Shown: one piece after another, positions 13,101 through 25,568 of the stretch
Numbering within the stretch: position 1 is the first letter of the stretch
Layout: every line of letters starts with the position of its first letter
Source of the DNA: Parelaphostrongylus tenuis
Lineage: Eukaryota > Nematoda > Chromadorea > Rhabditida > Metastrongylidae
Assembly (NCBI GenBank): GCA_019055375.1
Contig: JAHQIW010000473.1
Coordinates: forward strand, 22,586-86,585
Length of the DNA: 64,000 bases
Direction of reading: 5' to 3'
Made by a program: the position numbers and the translations under genes
Notes under the pieces: generated by a model
Told to the model about the DNA's origin: nothing
The model's database searches: none
What the model saw: the letters and a program-made list of their open reading frames with translations, nothing else

Positions 13101-16100
13101 AAATTTTGAAAAGCTTTGTTTGAAAATTCCCAGATTCCCACCAAAAGCAGTTTCCGAAAGCTCGAATGATATTAAGCTGATTCAGACAGGTCTCGCAGCA
13201 ATTTTGCCCAAGTTCGGTGGAATGGAAGAATTGACCAGCCCAAGAGGAGCCGAAGTGGTGAGCTTTTGATGAAGCGGGTTTTCAAATTACTTTTTTATTT
13301 TATTTCACACGACCCGTCTTTGACACCTACTAGGCGGATCTCAGCACTTCTTGCCTTCGATTTGTTCAGCTTCTATGAGGGTCTACGAACTTTTTGCATG
13401 TAGGATCGCCCGATGATTGAGGATTTTGTTCCGTCATGGTTAGTTGCTGAATGTGGTCAAATCCATTTTATCGTTCTACCTTGACCTTCGGATACGTGGG
13501 CCGAAGTGTTCTTACTTGGATATGAGGAAATGAGTAAAATCGACATCATGCTTCTGATGATCGGCATCACTACCAGAGCGCTATTCCTTTGCTCCCCCTG
13601 TTTGCAAAAAAAGTCATTTCAAATGGCTCTGAATTTCTGCTTTTTTTCAAAAGTGTCCTATTCGTGACTCTTATGTGCTCAAAGGCCCCTTTTGATTTAA
13701 CTAGCTGTGTCGAAATGTATGCATGGATTACTTATTGTGTCTGCTGTAAATATAATATATAAAGCTTCTTTGATGCCGGGAGTACGTTCTCCTAAGTTGC
13801 ACTTCGAATGATTTGGCTTTAGTGCTTGAACTTAGTCGACGTCAAGGACACCATAATGTTTGAGGTGAAATCTCATTGTTTTAATTTCACCGTGTTGTTT
13901 GAAATCATTCTGTGCAAATCTAAATTTCTGATGTATAAACATAAAAGCGTAAGGAGAGCGAGTTAAACTCAAAAAAAAGTCCTCAAAACTTGTTAAGTCA
14001 TTTTGTGCGAAATGGAACTAACTTAGTAATGAAGCTGGCACAAAGAGCCACTAATAGTCCAATGCCAATGCCACCAAAGCAGACAATCAAAAATGATATG
14101 GCTCCATTGACATAATCCATCGCGATTAGGTTCTCAGCTCCGATTTCGGTGAATGATGAGAACATGCGGTAGAAAACCTGAATATAGCTGGTATATATGA
14201 TTGCAGAGCAGTGAATTCGTTTTAGATTCTCTTATCTACATGTATAGTAAGTATTCAAGAGTACAGACGTCTTTAATCAAAACAAAGATAGGATTTTCCA
14301 ATGATGAAAAAGTGCTGCGGACAATCGACTCCAATCATGGAGGTTCTGTTGTAGCGACATCGCCGAAACGTTAGCCATAATAAAGATTTTTAAAACCTTG
14401 TGTCAGCACATTAATAAACACGGAGGGACAACACAGCATGCACTTTGCTCGTACAACATGACAGGGAATATTTATAAGAAATAATCTGAACTTCTGACAA
14501 GTTTCATATCAATAGAATGTTATTGAGGAAATGATATTTTTTCCGAAATCCCAATACTCTCCTGTGAGGATGTTCCCAATTATTCACCGTGGACGTTGCT
14601 GGGGAAAAAAGGCACAGATGGAAGAAAGATTTGCTAATCGCTGCGAGATTGCTCCCGGAGCGGCTAAAGTTCTTAGTTCTGACATGCTTATTAAAATAAT
14701 TAATTAGGCTTGCAGTGAATGTTTCAATTACTCGATGCACCCATTCTGAAGATGAGTTTACAGCTTTACATCGTATATCGACACACAGTAACACCGAGAT
14801 CACAAGCGAAGCAAACTTAGACGTTTATTCCAACTCATCATAAAGTGTTTGCTCGGTACTCTTTCATGAGATGTAGTAATCCTAATTAACACCTGACATA
14901 TCGTCCAATAACTAGTCGCATTAGAAGCAGTATTTATTTTGTCATTGATAAACAGTGAAGAAGGGGGAGCTAATTTCTTTGGCTTGCCGTTCTATTGTAC
15001 ACAAGGTGGGATAAGGTTTCGAAAAGGGCTTATGTGGAGCAAAAAATAGTTTTTACAAGCCACGATTACCGCACCTGTGGACACCTAGCGTCCGCATGGC
15101 ACGCTACATGTTGGAGTTATGAACGATATATGACTGTATTGTGCTCATGACCACTTCCCTTTCAGTGTCAGCTTTCCTCGCCACCTTCACTTGACCAAAT
15201 CCAGTGCACAGATTTGATCGCGCTGCAAGTGTTTTCAAAGCTTTGCAGCACAATATCGTTAGTATGTTTTAGATAGGGACTCAAATTGTCGATATTATAA
15301 TCCTTCCTCTATACTGTTTAGCGACGCACATATTTTAGATCATTTCACCGTGTATCATAACAATCCATCTTCCGTTCTATATTCACAATACTCCATATGA
15401 CTAGATAACGCCTTTTTGCTCAGAATATTTTCAAATGTGTTTATATATGAACTTACAACAGAAACACCATCGTTGAGAAGTGACTCGCCAAATACACTGA
15501 TGAATAGAATGTCGTTCACCTAAAGTATACGAAATCTTTTCTTAACCCTTCAAGGAGCACTCTATACGCATTTACGTGTTATAAGCTTTTACAGAAATCG
15601 ACATTCTTGGCTATCATGGATTCTGTATTGAAATATCGAATGAAGTAGAAAAACTAATATAACAATAAAAATAAATAAATAAATAAAATATTGAAATATC
15701 AGTGATGTAACTTGCATTTTCCTCTTGTACTTTCACGCATGAACTCTCGATTAAACCATCACGAAACGTTTGTTCGTGAAATGAAATCAAGCAGGCAACC
15801 ACCGGATAAAAAAATTAAAGGCTAGTTCGAATCAAAAGTCCTTCTTTCATGACCATTACCACCTTTGTCAATGCCATGTGAAGTAAGTTAGCAGACTCAT
15901 TTACGACATCTCACTATTAATAGTCCATTTTTTGCTTTGGTCTCAACCACTGACAGGATTTTTAAAAGGCAAAAAAAAACCAATTAGCTATTGTTTGGCA
16001 CTAAAAAAAATTCACTCGATTCAACTGGTTCAATGGACTTCGTTTCTGGATCGAATTATTTTTGAGACTGCAATTTTTGCTGCCGATTTTTGTAGGAGGA

Positions 16101-19100
16101 ATAGCGGGAAAAACTCATCCTTTCTTTATTGCTGTTGATGGGATGTGGCGGCTCTTCTTCACCGAATAAAAAAGAGAACTGTTCCACAAAAAGATTTGGC
16201 AATTCTGCTTTGATTTCGAACTGCAGATTTCTCACCCCCAATTCTTCAAAGATGACAATGACTGCAACCGGGTCCACGTCGGCCACCACGGATCCGAATA
16301 GCAGCAAATGAATGAGTGGCGTTTCGACGGAGAAACAACCCCGTCAAAGATATAGCCCATAGAGAAAGCGCTGAAACATAAAACTGCAGTAGATATTGCT
16401 GTGGCGATTTTATGGTCTCCCAAACAAACGTGAGAAGCGGTGACAAAAATGATAAAAGTGGTGAAGTTTTTTTTTTTGAATTTATAGTCTTTCGTCATAT
16501 CTTCGCCATACCAGTTGCCATGAATTCGCTTAAGCATCCGACACTACTGCTGCTTTTTCTTAGTTTCAACATGCAATGAAAGCAGCTGTGAGAAATCTAG
16601 CGATGAACAGTGTCATATAATGGATGTGATATCGAACATATTAGCAGTATCAATATAGTCATTGGACAAATTTGAGCTAAGCGGCCATCAGTACTCAAAA
16701 TAATAAGATTTAGTAATAAATATAAAGTAGAGAAACCTATGGCGACAATGTTGAATGCCGTGCCAATCATAGCAAAGCAGAGGATCGAACCAAGGTTATC
16801 GAAGAATTGCCGTGCCGGCATGAAGTATCCTGAATATAAAGTAATAACTATGGAAGTGCATACGCTGGAGAATTTCAATATTTTTTTACTTGTACAATTG
16901 CAGAAATTTAATCTTAGATGTATTATTACCTATAACCTTAGTAGGCGTTGAAAGAAGCAGAAAAATATTAGATCTTATGAAATCTACTGAATAAACTTAG
17001 TGCACCAGCTTTTTGACATTAGGATATAAGTGGTTTTTTTTACAAGCTTTCAGTAAAGAAGTTTTAACATAGTATTAGAGACAGTGTTATCTGCTGAACT
17101 GTAGAACCTAAGGATTTGTGTTGATTAATTAATTACCGTCAAATTTTTTTAAACCTCAGGCTCCAAGCCTGTTATCTCCAAAACTTATTCTCTCTGTATG
17201 GCTGCTAAGAAACGGATGTCGCACTGAGTTGGGCAGACCGCGAAATTGAAGAGGAAGGTAGCAAAACTCGGATGTTCTTCGTCTCTTACAAATGAGAGGA
17301 ATGACTGAACTTCATATAAGACTAAGGTGTATAACGACTCCACTCCTTCCACATAAGATTGCCTAATTAATCAACAGAATAACAATCAATGGGATAGAAG
17401 GAAATCAATGGGATAGAAGGACGTTACTGCGTTGAAAGTTAAAAAAAAACCGACCGGCATCGAAAACCATTGGAGGAAGGAGAAACAACATGAACACCTC
17501 ACTGTTGAAGAAAAATTCATTCTGAAAAGAGAGAACACGAGATTTGAGTCAAGGATTCTGCTGCAACATTTAAGGAGTGTACTACCTTCTCCACGTACCT
17601 TTGCTACTCCTATAATGTTGAAAATGATTCCTATGATGAGGCCAATCATAATCAGTAACGCCGAATCGGGAAACATTTCCGTCAAATGAGGGATTGCGTG
17701 GAAAACTGAAAGAGAGAGAAGATTAGTGCAGCGTTGTGTAATTTAGAAAAAGTGTTACATGAAAAACAGTCTTTATACTTAGGGAAAAGCAAAGATGACA
17801 TACTAGGAGTTTGAGATTGTCGGTCTATAAACGAAGACAATGGACTTTCATTATATGGTGCACTCTATACATTGCGATTTGTACCAAATGTCGATTATTC
17901 AAGATCATTTTTTTCATCTCATTTTCATTTTATCCCTCACTTCTCGTCTCACAGAGTCCGAACTGCTTAGCCTCTTTTCAAAAATGTGTTCTTCAATGGC
18001 TTCACACATCCATCGCATCTGATTTCGCACACTGTGGTTGAAGACAATCTGTGTGTTTTGTTCACTGAAGATGGCTTCTATCATCGTACTGCCCTACACC
18101 CCTATTCCACCTGACAGGGTTTTTTTTCTCTTGTTCAACTTCAGACAAACTACCAAAAAATGATTCTTTAACGTGGCGTGAAGACGTCTTATAACATGGT
18201 CAAAATAACATGGAAACAAATGGCCTTTGCGCCGTTCAAGGCTCGGCAAGGAAGCGGCTACAAGAACACGTGTGGCTAGTTATGCTGGTTAAAACTACGC
18301 AAACTGGACGCTGAACCAACTTCTATTCGCAACTATTTGACTGAGAAATTTCAACTATAGTCTCCCGGTTGCATGCTTACTGCTAAGTGACTATTCCGTG
18401 AAATTGCAAGCGCCGACTTAGCATATTTTTACTCTTATACAAAGTTCTTGTCGTTACTCTATGAAAATGACGCCGCAGATGCAGGGTGCTTGAAGAGTGA
18501 GAACAGTTAGCGTCAACTGATGACATTACCTTGGAGATTTGGACAACTTTGTAGGCATGAATTGCGGTTAAGAGAAAAGGAATTTAAAAAAAAAAACTCA
18601 AGAAAGAGTCAATTTTCTTAGAAAAAAATTGATACACCACTAAAAATTTTAAGGAGATCAACAGAACAAAGAAGAAGAGTGAAAATTTAGGAAAAAAAGG
18701 ACTGAACTCACTGATTTTAGCTATGCTGGCCCCAACGAGCCAAAGCGATACTGTTAATGGCACTTTTACCTCGCTCCATTTGAACAAAACGATTGGATAT
18801 CTCGTCAACTTTTCTTCTTTCTGCTCGTTCTGAACGTATTGAGTAATTTAATTGTAATAAATAATTCTTTTGCTTTCAAATAGTTTGAAATGTCACCGAA
18901 AGAGTTACAAAGATTCCGATAGGAAACGGAAATCTTATCGCAGCAGGATCGGCTCACTTACACAGTCATAAACTGTACATATCAAAATGTCCACTGCCTT
19001 TGGTAATAATGTGAAGTGTTTCCATTCTCTGTACACTACTAACATTTTTAAGCCTCCTTTTTGCTATTCTATGTGATCCTAATTTGCCAGTTGACGGCCG

Positions 19101-19733
19101 TGGCAAATAGCGTAGTGGTCAACAATGGAGTAATCAGCTAGAAAGGTGCTCGGTTGGCTTAACCTTCTATAGCTCTCTTACAATCCATGTGGGCACGTCT
19201 TAGCTCGGCTACTATAACGATTTCAAGGAGAATCCATCGCCAAGCATTCCACGGCATTCATAAAGAAGGCGATATATTCAAACAACAGCCGAAACAGCAC
19301 AAAATTTTCGAAGATTTTTGGAGTGGACGAATGCGGGGAAACGAATCGAATACAAGGATTGGTGGGGCCAACACAGTAGTTGTGATGACAAGTCATGTTA
19401 ATTAATTAAACAAGTCAATAAAGTTGATAAAGTATCTCCTATTCGCCTTTAGACTTTAGCTAAAATTGCCGAGTTTGATGATAGTTTTTTATGGTACTAT
19501 TTGATACGTTCACTTGACAATTTAGTAGAAGTTTTGAGTTTATAATCTTTTTGAATTTGAAAAAAAAAACTCCAGATGTTGGAGGATAGTCTACCAGATC
19601 ATGTCTGCGGAGTGTAAAGTTATATTAAGACTTCTTCAAAACCATTCTTAAAGTTACTCACTGTACATTCTTCAGCTAACGTGATTGGTAATGAAAATCC
19701 TATGAGTAGTAGCCCTAAACACATTGGTTTCAT
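4186..19733 (-). CDS. Na+/H+ exchanger, NHE/NHX (SLC9) family
   Basis: Multi-pass antiporter exchanging Na+ for H+. Exons, 5' to 3': 19662-19733, 18712-18829, 17599-17705, 17455-17521, 16737-16829, 16236-16370, 15457-15519, 14023-14177, 12322-12429, 12026-12113, 9917-10102, 9321-9464, 9179-9268, 9016-9086, 4729-4861, 4557-4636, and tentatively 4186-4225. Intron phases agree at every join. Exon 1 encodes a signal peptide ([20 protein letters not shown]). Diagnostic segments follow in family order: [117 protein letters not shown] and [16 protein letters not shown]. At about 580 residues it is a short-tailed nematode NHX; the paralogue is not determined. The 16236-16370 exon has one surplus base (see findings). 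The final exon ([12 protein letters not shown], stop) is weak. Introns hold a Tc1-like element, an RTE, a long-TIR element and a tRNA-like gene. Confidence 0.9.
5091..5203 (-). CDS. Possible small Cys-rich terminal exon inside the NHX intron
   Basis: Following a gactgtag acceptor the minus strand reads [19 protein letters not shown] and continues to a TAG at 5091-5093. Four cysteines fall in about 19 residues. An AATAAA lies three bases after the stop, at 5083-5088. Its phase does not fit the preceding NHX exon, so it would have to be a nested gene or chance. No family is recognised. Confidence 0.2.
5238..6690 (+). mobile_element. Decayed Tc1/mariner-superfamily transposon
   Basis: The left end (gggtgcgggaaaagttg after a TA) corresponds to the TIR of the copy at 25569. 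The transposase is fragmented, but it shows in order a helix-turn-helix ([15 protein letters not shown]), a segment like TDEKKSTVE (first catalytic Asp), 'APAHS' (second Asp block) and [12 protein letters not shown] (final Asp). Many stops and frame changes show an old inactive copy. The right TIR is not clear. It lies antisense within the largest NHX intron (4862-9015). Confidence 0.75.
7289..8700 (-). mobile_element. RTE-type non-LTR retrotransposon, 3' half, degenerate
   Basis: The minus strand carries reverse-transcriptase motifs of the nematode RTE clade in order: [19 protein letters not shown], then [18 protein letters not shown] with [16 protein letters not shown], and a degenerate first catalytic block beginning VDLK. 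After an interrupting SINE (7490-7788) the C-terminal part follows: [33 protein letters not shown], and a WASESGSL stretch near 7300. Stops and frame changes are frequent. It sits in the NHX intron in the same orientation as that gene. Confidence 0.8.
7490..7788 (+). repeat. tRNA-derived SINE nested in the RTE, 13-bp target duplication
   Basis: The head has an RNA polymerase III A-box-like region (ggcgcagaggttagagg) and a B-box-like region (atggttcgatc); the 3' end finishes in tcctttttt. The flanks taaacacatagct (7477-7489 and 7789-7801) are an exact 13-bp direct repeat. The interrupted RTE reading frame resumes across it, so both the insertion and its boundaries are clear. Confidence 0.82.
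10524..11375. mobile_element. Long-TIR (foldback-like) element
   Basis: The left region (caatttgggaacttatatg, then aacttttcataagagttt and taatcatt) is repeated in reverse orientation at the right end near 11230-11375, giving arms of about 140 bp. No coding capacity is seen. The arms resemble those of the element at 22530-23585, so the two form a family. It lies in the 10103-12025 NHX intron. Confidence 0.6.
11380..11470 (-). repeat. tRNA-like SINE fragment
   Basis: The minus strand reads gtgtagcacagttgttagag, then a B-box-like gtttgttcaatccc about 45 nt on. The layout matches the tRNA-derived SINE heads elsewhere in the window, especially 7490-7788. Confidence 0.45.
11806..11888 (+). tRNA. 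tRNA-Leu(TAA), possibly a pseudogene
   Basis: The sequence has a D-arm start (cggccgagtgatta), an anticodon loop cttaagt with anticodon TAA, a long variable arm (a class II tRNA, as expected for Leu) and a perfect T-arm (gtggg-ttcaaac-cccac). The acceptor stem pairs gcgcga with tcgcgc. Weak points are a mismatched first acceptor pair, C rather than T at position 8, one mismatch each in the D and anticodon stems, and no clear T-run terminator. It lies antisense in an NHX intron. Confidence 0.6.
14341..14425 (+). repeat. Dispersed repeat with core atcgccgaaacgtta
   Basis: The stretch gacatcgccgaaacgttagc with a following ataaagatttttaaaa is matched at 30594-30664 (atcgccgaaacgttaccc, ataatgaagattta). 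A diverged echo is at about 61835-61865 (atcatcgaaaacgtcagcca). It is probably the end of an uncharacterised interspersed element. Confidence 0.5.
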
Positions 19734-19773
19734 AGTTCGCTAGGTTTAATTTTGGTAGAGAACCATCGATTGG

Positions 19774-19790
19774 TCTGAAAATAAAATCGA
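19774..19790 (-). promoter_or_regulatory. Candidate 5'UTR or spliced-leader trans-splice acceptor for NHX
   Basis: On the minus strand a strong nematode acceptor (tttattttcag) ends 41 nt before the ATG of the NHX signal-peptide exon (19731-19733). No upstream coding exon is seen, so this is a good candidate for trans-splicing or for an intron in the 5' UTR. The sequence alone cannot separate the two. Confidence 0.45.
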
Positions 19791-20883
19791 CGTTTAGAAA
19801 TTAATATAATCAAGCCATTTGTAATTCGCAAACATTTCAACAATAAGTGAAGATATTACCTTATTACGAGAAGCGAAAAGACGTTTCGGTTTTCTGTTCG
19901 AGTGAAAATTGACTGCTTAGTTAACTTTGCTCATGCCTACTTTGAATTGAGTTAGGAGAAAGTTTTTAGGTCGATGGGCGAATATTCTGATGTTCTAGCT
20001 AGTCAATACGACTCGGAGATCATCACTTGATACGATTTACGAATTCTTGGCTCCACATAGAGTCTGCTTTGTGTGATAAGTACAAAGGTTAAGGATGTTT
20101 TTGTCGCCGAGAATGACGTGAAGCACCGACTCTCATAAAAGGAATACTTGGTAGTTTGTTTTCTCTCAGAAGATAATTCCAACTCATTGCGAAATGTTTT
20201 ATAAACAGTTCAACATTGCTGTTAGAATCAGAAAACCTAGGGTCCTACTGAAGGTAAGGATGTTAATGGCCTCATTATCATCAATTCATTTATCTCTGGT
20301 CGTTTTCTCGATTTTCGGTTTCTCAGCAGTGATGCCAGATGATTTCTCCATATTAGTAGTAACTCGAAAGAACACGAATATTCACAATTACGGAAGAACC
20401 TTATCTCTATCTCATGAAACGCATATGAGCTTTGTGCACTGCATCTTTCAGATTTCGATATAATTAGAATTAGAACTTTCTGTTAGCGTAATTTCAGTCT
20501 CAAGACATTCGACTGCTTTCACGTTTGCAATGCGAGTTTTGACGCAAAAAAATGTGGAAAATGGAATATGAAGATTCGGATTTTTACCTCGAGAGAACAA
20601 AAACGATTTGTGAACAATCCTGTAGATTGTGATGTTTTTTAAAGCTCAATTGTTGAAATTCAGCATGAGCTTGAGAGACTCAAATCTGCAATTGAAAGTT
20701 CGTACAATTTTCGTATCGCATGTCTACCATAAAGATAATATCCAATAATGTTGAGTACTTAGCAAAATTTTGAACGTCAGCCAGATATTGAGCCCGCATT
20801 TGACCCTTTCAGTAGACTTGTGCTATCATTGCATCTCGTTTGCGCTCAAAGTTTCCATATCACTCAACATTATTGTACTATCG

Positions 20884-20914
<31 letters not shown>

Positions 20915-21840
20915 TATATATATAATGTTTTGTCGCGTGAGCATTCACATCAATACCGGCACTGTTGAAACGTCTAAAATCGTTTTTCTATAGCAATGAA
21001 GTACGTCTAAAAGAAAAATGGCCAATAACAACGGAGTATAGTTTGCAGTGTAATCACAAAATGAGAAAGGTTTGCAAAAATCAATTTGATTGAGATTCAA
21101 AGTGCACATTTGTTATGAATCATTCTAGACAATTGAAAATGTTGACAGTCAAAACAAAAATTGAAGGAGCTAAATAAAGTGGCAGTGTTTGGATGGCAAT
21201 GGCATGAGCCACAAATAGATAACCTAATGAACCGGCACAAATATTTTGCATTGAAGATAGGCAATGCCAAAATCTTGCTGTTTGAAAAGTAAAAGGCTTA
21301 CTTGTTATCGCTGTGAAGATTATTGAAGGAAAAGCACGGCTGACTCATTCTTCATCACACATCGCGTCTAAGTAAACAGATTTTATGATCTAATGGCGGT
21401 TTTGTTAGCGCCAAATTCCGAAGCAAAAAACTCGAAATGGCGATACACTTAATTTTACTTCTTCACTTACTTGGAAGTTTTCTATAATAGATGATAATAT
21501 TTTTATACCTAGAAGACTTCAACGGCTGAAATATGAAACGACTATAGAAAAAGCTGTGCTCCATCGCCCGTGGGGACCAGTCTTCCTAGCAATTTACTAT
21601 CAGCATTTGTAAGTGCTTGAGTTTTATATTTAGGCCATTTCTGTATTATCATAGTTGAATATTCCATACAAAAACTACAAATCGTTACATCGGATAAAAC
21701 TTATATATTAAAAATTGATCAACTTGCCAGTCAATGAACTCGTTCAAGAAGACGTTTCTCCGAGTTTACCAGATGCAGAACAGAGCTTTCACCGCTAATG
21801 CCAACCATTATATTTATATTTATATTCAGTGATATGGAGG
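19791..21840. other. No recognised gene; includes a TA-rich tract
   Basis: No exon could be supported. A (TA)n tract with small palindromes lies at about 20884-20930. A plus-strand open stretch near 20194-20463 has no family resemblance. Confidence 0.4.
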
Positions 21841-21845
21841 GATGT

Positions 21846-21932
21846 GTAAAACTTTTGCGTCAGGCGGGACTCGAATCCGCATCTCACTCCATTCGGTAGA
21901 GGGTGCTTCTACCCGTTGCACTACTGACGTCA
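21846..21932 (-). repeat. tRNA-derived SINE head
   Basis: The plus strand reads cttttgcgtcaggcgggact, cgaatccgca, then gttgcactactgacgtcagt, which is the reverse complement of a tRNA-like unit with a B box (gcggattcgagtccc). The same unit is seen at 28425, 49680, 49880 and 51815. Confidence 0.6.
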
Positions 21933-22529
21933 GTTTTTCCCACCACTCTTTCTGTGTGCAAGCTATTAGAAAATGCTACTGGATTTCCGATACGAGACTA
22001 GGTAGTAACGTTTAGAATATGAAGGTGCTCACTGCCATACTATGAAATATTTTGACACTTTGAAACATTTTAAACGCGCAGATAATTACTGATAACCATC
22101 GATAACTAAAATCTTCAAGACTTGGCAAACTTAAATTGGACGCTCTCCTGTGAGGCCCCGTCGCCGAGTGGATGTGATGCACATTGCTGCGCGAGTGGAG
22201 TTGAGCTCCACTCCCCTCCACCCAACTTTCTCTGACAGCCAACACCAACGCCAAGGAGGCTCGCTCAACCAGTACTATACGACGGCAAAGAAGGAGACGA
22301 AGCAACGAATCGGATGCTACAGTACTGGGATCCGCACAGTGAAAAAGAAACAGTGTGTAGACGGATCAATAAAGTGTCCAAACTGCCCTATTATTTTTAG
22401 AGATACAGGTTGGGGTTATATGTTCATCTTAAGTCGTTAGAATTTTGAAATTCCAAAAAGCCGAAATGATCAAAATGTTTCAAATTTTCTGGTAACCATA
22501 GATACTGACATGATGAAAGATGAATTCTT

Positions 22530-23585
22530 AAACATCGCTTTGTTTTTTATGGTCGAAACATCTCTTCATCGAGATTTTTTTTAAACCACTGATAACTCTA
22601 TGAAAGGTCACTTGTTGATTACGAGGCGACAAATGAATACTCGAACCCATTCGCTAGGCAAGAGCTTTTCGGAGTGTTAGTAATCATCGAAAACTTGTAT
22701 CTTTGGTTAGAGTCGTACGGGCCAATTTTTCAAAGAACCTTTTACGACGGTGTGTCAAAAACAAAATTATGCTTCACACGGGCATGCGCTTTTTTATCGT
22801 GCTCATATCTCACGGGACAGAACTCATTCCTTAAACCGTTAGTAATCTTTCTGTAGCACAAGTCTCCAAGAACCACAGATGTGTTTGGTTTTAGAAAAGC
22901 TTCTTTGATAGCACTGTAGGAGAAGGAAAACATTTGTGTGCTACACTTTGGCATGTTAAGCTCTTTTGTAGGACATTAGTAGTCATTCGATAGCGTAAGA
23001 TTTAAGGATTCTAACGCTATGCCTATTTCCTGAAGAAAATCTTTCCCCGGAGTGTAGCAGGGAAAATAAGGTTGATTCCTATTCTCGATCACGTGCTCTT
23101 TAGCCAACTCATGGGCTAAGGGATAGGGCGCCAAGGGGTATTGGGCGCGGTGATCAATCAAATTTCTCTAATAAAAAACAATGTTTGTTACTCAACTGGA
23201 GATCGCTTCTCCGCTTTGGAAGAAAATTCATATTAAAACGAATGAATATGATACTATAACTTTTGTGTATACTTTCATGTGCTTTCTGTGTTTTTAACAA
23301 AATAATACTTGAATTGCGTATCCGATGTGAAACAAATTTCTATTTTGAATTTTACAGCCTGGTAAAAACGCATTTTGAAAAACCAGCTACGCACGGCTCT
23401 AGTCAAAGATTTTGTTCGATGATTACTAACACTCTATGAAAAGTTCTTATCTAGCGAATGGGGTCGAAAATTCATTTGTCGCCTTACAATGAACAAGTAC
23501 CCTTTCATAGCAATTACTACTGATTTGAAAAAATCTCGATGAAAATAAGTTTCGACTATAAAGACGTGATGTTGTGATGTTCAAA
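22530..23585. mobile_element. Long-TIR element, about 1.05 kb, with roughly 220-bp arms
   Basis: Left-arm motifs (tcgaaac, catcgagatttttttt, gaggcgacaaatgaatactcg, cattcgctag, gtgttagtaatcatcga) recur as reverse complements at 23370-23575. The interior encodes nothing recognisable. Part of the interior (22895-23090) is similar to 54180-54370, including the shared gtgtagcagggaaaataaggt. Same family as 10524-11375. Confidence 0.7.
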
Positions 23586-24214
23586 ATTCTTCATTTCGAT
23601 ATCCATGGTTACCAAGAAACTTGACACATTCTATCAGCTTCTTGGAGTTTCGCTACCCGTAACGCGAATCGCAAGGTGGTGCGTTATTTTTGTTACTTAT
23701 TATAACTAGGTGTTTACTCTCCATTTCCAAGAAATCATTGAGTTTCTCGCTTTCGTTTGAAACATCACAATTTACTCTCCTCATATGCTTCTCATATGCT
23801 TCTGGAACTTAAATAGCCCATATGTATGATGAAAAATGCTAGTTCACTAATCAATCATAGCTTAGGAAGTTAAATAAAGGATTTTACAAAATGTCTCTAG
23901 GTTTTAATATTTTCCATTATGCACGTTATCCAAAATTATTCCAGTGGCTGAAAATGGGAAAGTAATGAATAGTTGGTCAAAAATGATGATGCAAACTGCC
24001 TGCGATACTAGTTCATCAATAATTCTGGATAATTATTGGATCATTAGTGTACTTCAAGAGTTGGGACATATTGGATTATAAAACATGCTTTCCTTTATTG
24101 CCCATAGGTAGCCGTCCTTTACATATACACCTGTACTTTACTATGAACATTATTCAACGTTGAAACTTTTGCCACTGGACTTGTCCACTGATTTTGCCTG
24201 TTATTTCTATTTTT

Positions 24215-24424
24215 TCAGCTAACCGCTTTCAAAGAGATTCTCTGTACCTCCCTCAAGTTCGAACCTCTCAAAATTTCTTCGAAGTGATCACGTGCTGATG
24301 GCTGTGGTCGTCCACCAGTAAACCACGGACTGGTGCACCCAAATTTTTCCCATGTGTACGTACGTCCACATTCATCGCTTGGATAGATAGACTTTGTTGA
24401 ATTTACGAAGTATTTATGGCTCAC
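24215..24424 (-). CDS. Unrecognised open stretch, possible terminal exon
   Basis: An open frame ending in TGA includes YPSDECGRTYTWEKFGCTS and then SPWFTGGRPQPSARDHFEE, with folded-protein-like composition. The frame stays open upstream of the first ATG, so it may be an exon. No family is recognised and no neighbouring exons were found. Confidence 0.2.
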   Translation of the reverse strand: MSHKYFVNSTKSIYPSDECGRTYTWEKFGCTSPWFTGGRPQPSARDHFEEILRGSNLREVQRISLKAVS

Positions 24425-25568
24425 ATATACGAAAAGGTGCCAAATACTTCTGCGTTATGGAGGGATTCTGCCGGAAGAGCCACAGGCGCTTAGGAAAACT
24501 AGTAAATATCGCATAATCCTCAATTGTTCATTGTTGTCACTCGGAATTTATTGTTTGAGGAGGTGCACCTTCAAATGATCAACTGAAGAGATTGAGAGTC
24601 AATTTGACCTCATTCTCCGAAAAAAGAGAAACATCAGGAATTCCAAACATCAGGAAAGGAAAGTCAATATTACCCTGCATCACATCCAATAATATTAGGA
24701 GAACACTGATGAAGAGACAATCGTTGGATAGTCGAAGAAGGTGTCATTACTCACAATTTATTCTACTCTTTGGTGACGAAGGTGGTTTTCAACGAGGAGT
24801 AAGGCCCACATGCAAGAAAACAATTGGTTTCTACAAAATCTACATACCAGATATTTAGAAATAACTGCAAAACAGACTTATCTACGCCCATCGCGTAAGT
24901 GATGAAAAGGAAAAAACCGCTTCACTTTTACTAGATTTGTAACAAGAATGCGTAATAAAAGTTGGAAAAATGTTAATTTTTTTAATGGATGTTGCTTTCT
25001 TACTAAAAATTTTGATTGTTGAAACGCATGTGCGTCCTTCATACTAGTAGTATCTATCAAATCTTCCTCGGTAATATGCCATGCTTTCATAGCGATGAAG
25101 CTTTTCGGCCATCTCAATTTCCTTGTATGAGTGTCCATAAGGTCCGTTTTGAAGTTCAAAGAAAGGGATAGTTAGCCCGAAAGCGAAAACGAACATTGCT
25201 CGTTGTTGGCACAGCGTAGTGTGAGAGCTTTTTCATAAGTTGAGCCAAGTATTAGAATTTTCACCACTCAAGCTATCGGGTCACTAATAAAGTTGATTGG
25301 AAAAGCAGGAAGTGCTCTCTGTTGATTGTCAGGAGTAAAAATCGAACGCTAAATTAGTAGATTGTAAATCTGCGCTAATGTATAAACAAAGGTAATCTGC
25401 TCTTGAGTGAGATCGATTGCACATATTGTTGAGTGCTAACTATTTTAAGCAGAATAATTATAATTACTCCACAGAATTGTGATTGCGAACTTCATCAAGA
25501 CTTACGTCATCATCAAACTACGACACTCTTCGGATAAGTTACTTCCAAAAAATGCATATCGTAGAATA
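24425..25568. other. No recognised gene
   Basis: Short unrelated reading frames only; nothing with a supported exon structure or a family match. Confidence 0.35.

Noticed and set aside
16129..16311. Plus-strand open frame over the NHX exon
   Set aside because: It is the antisense shadow of the conserved DVDPVAV exon.
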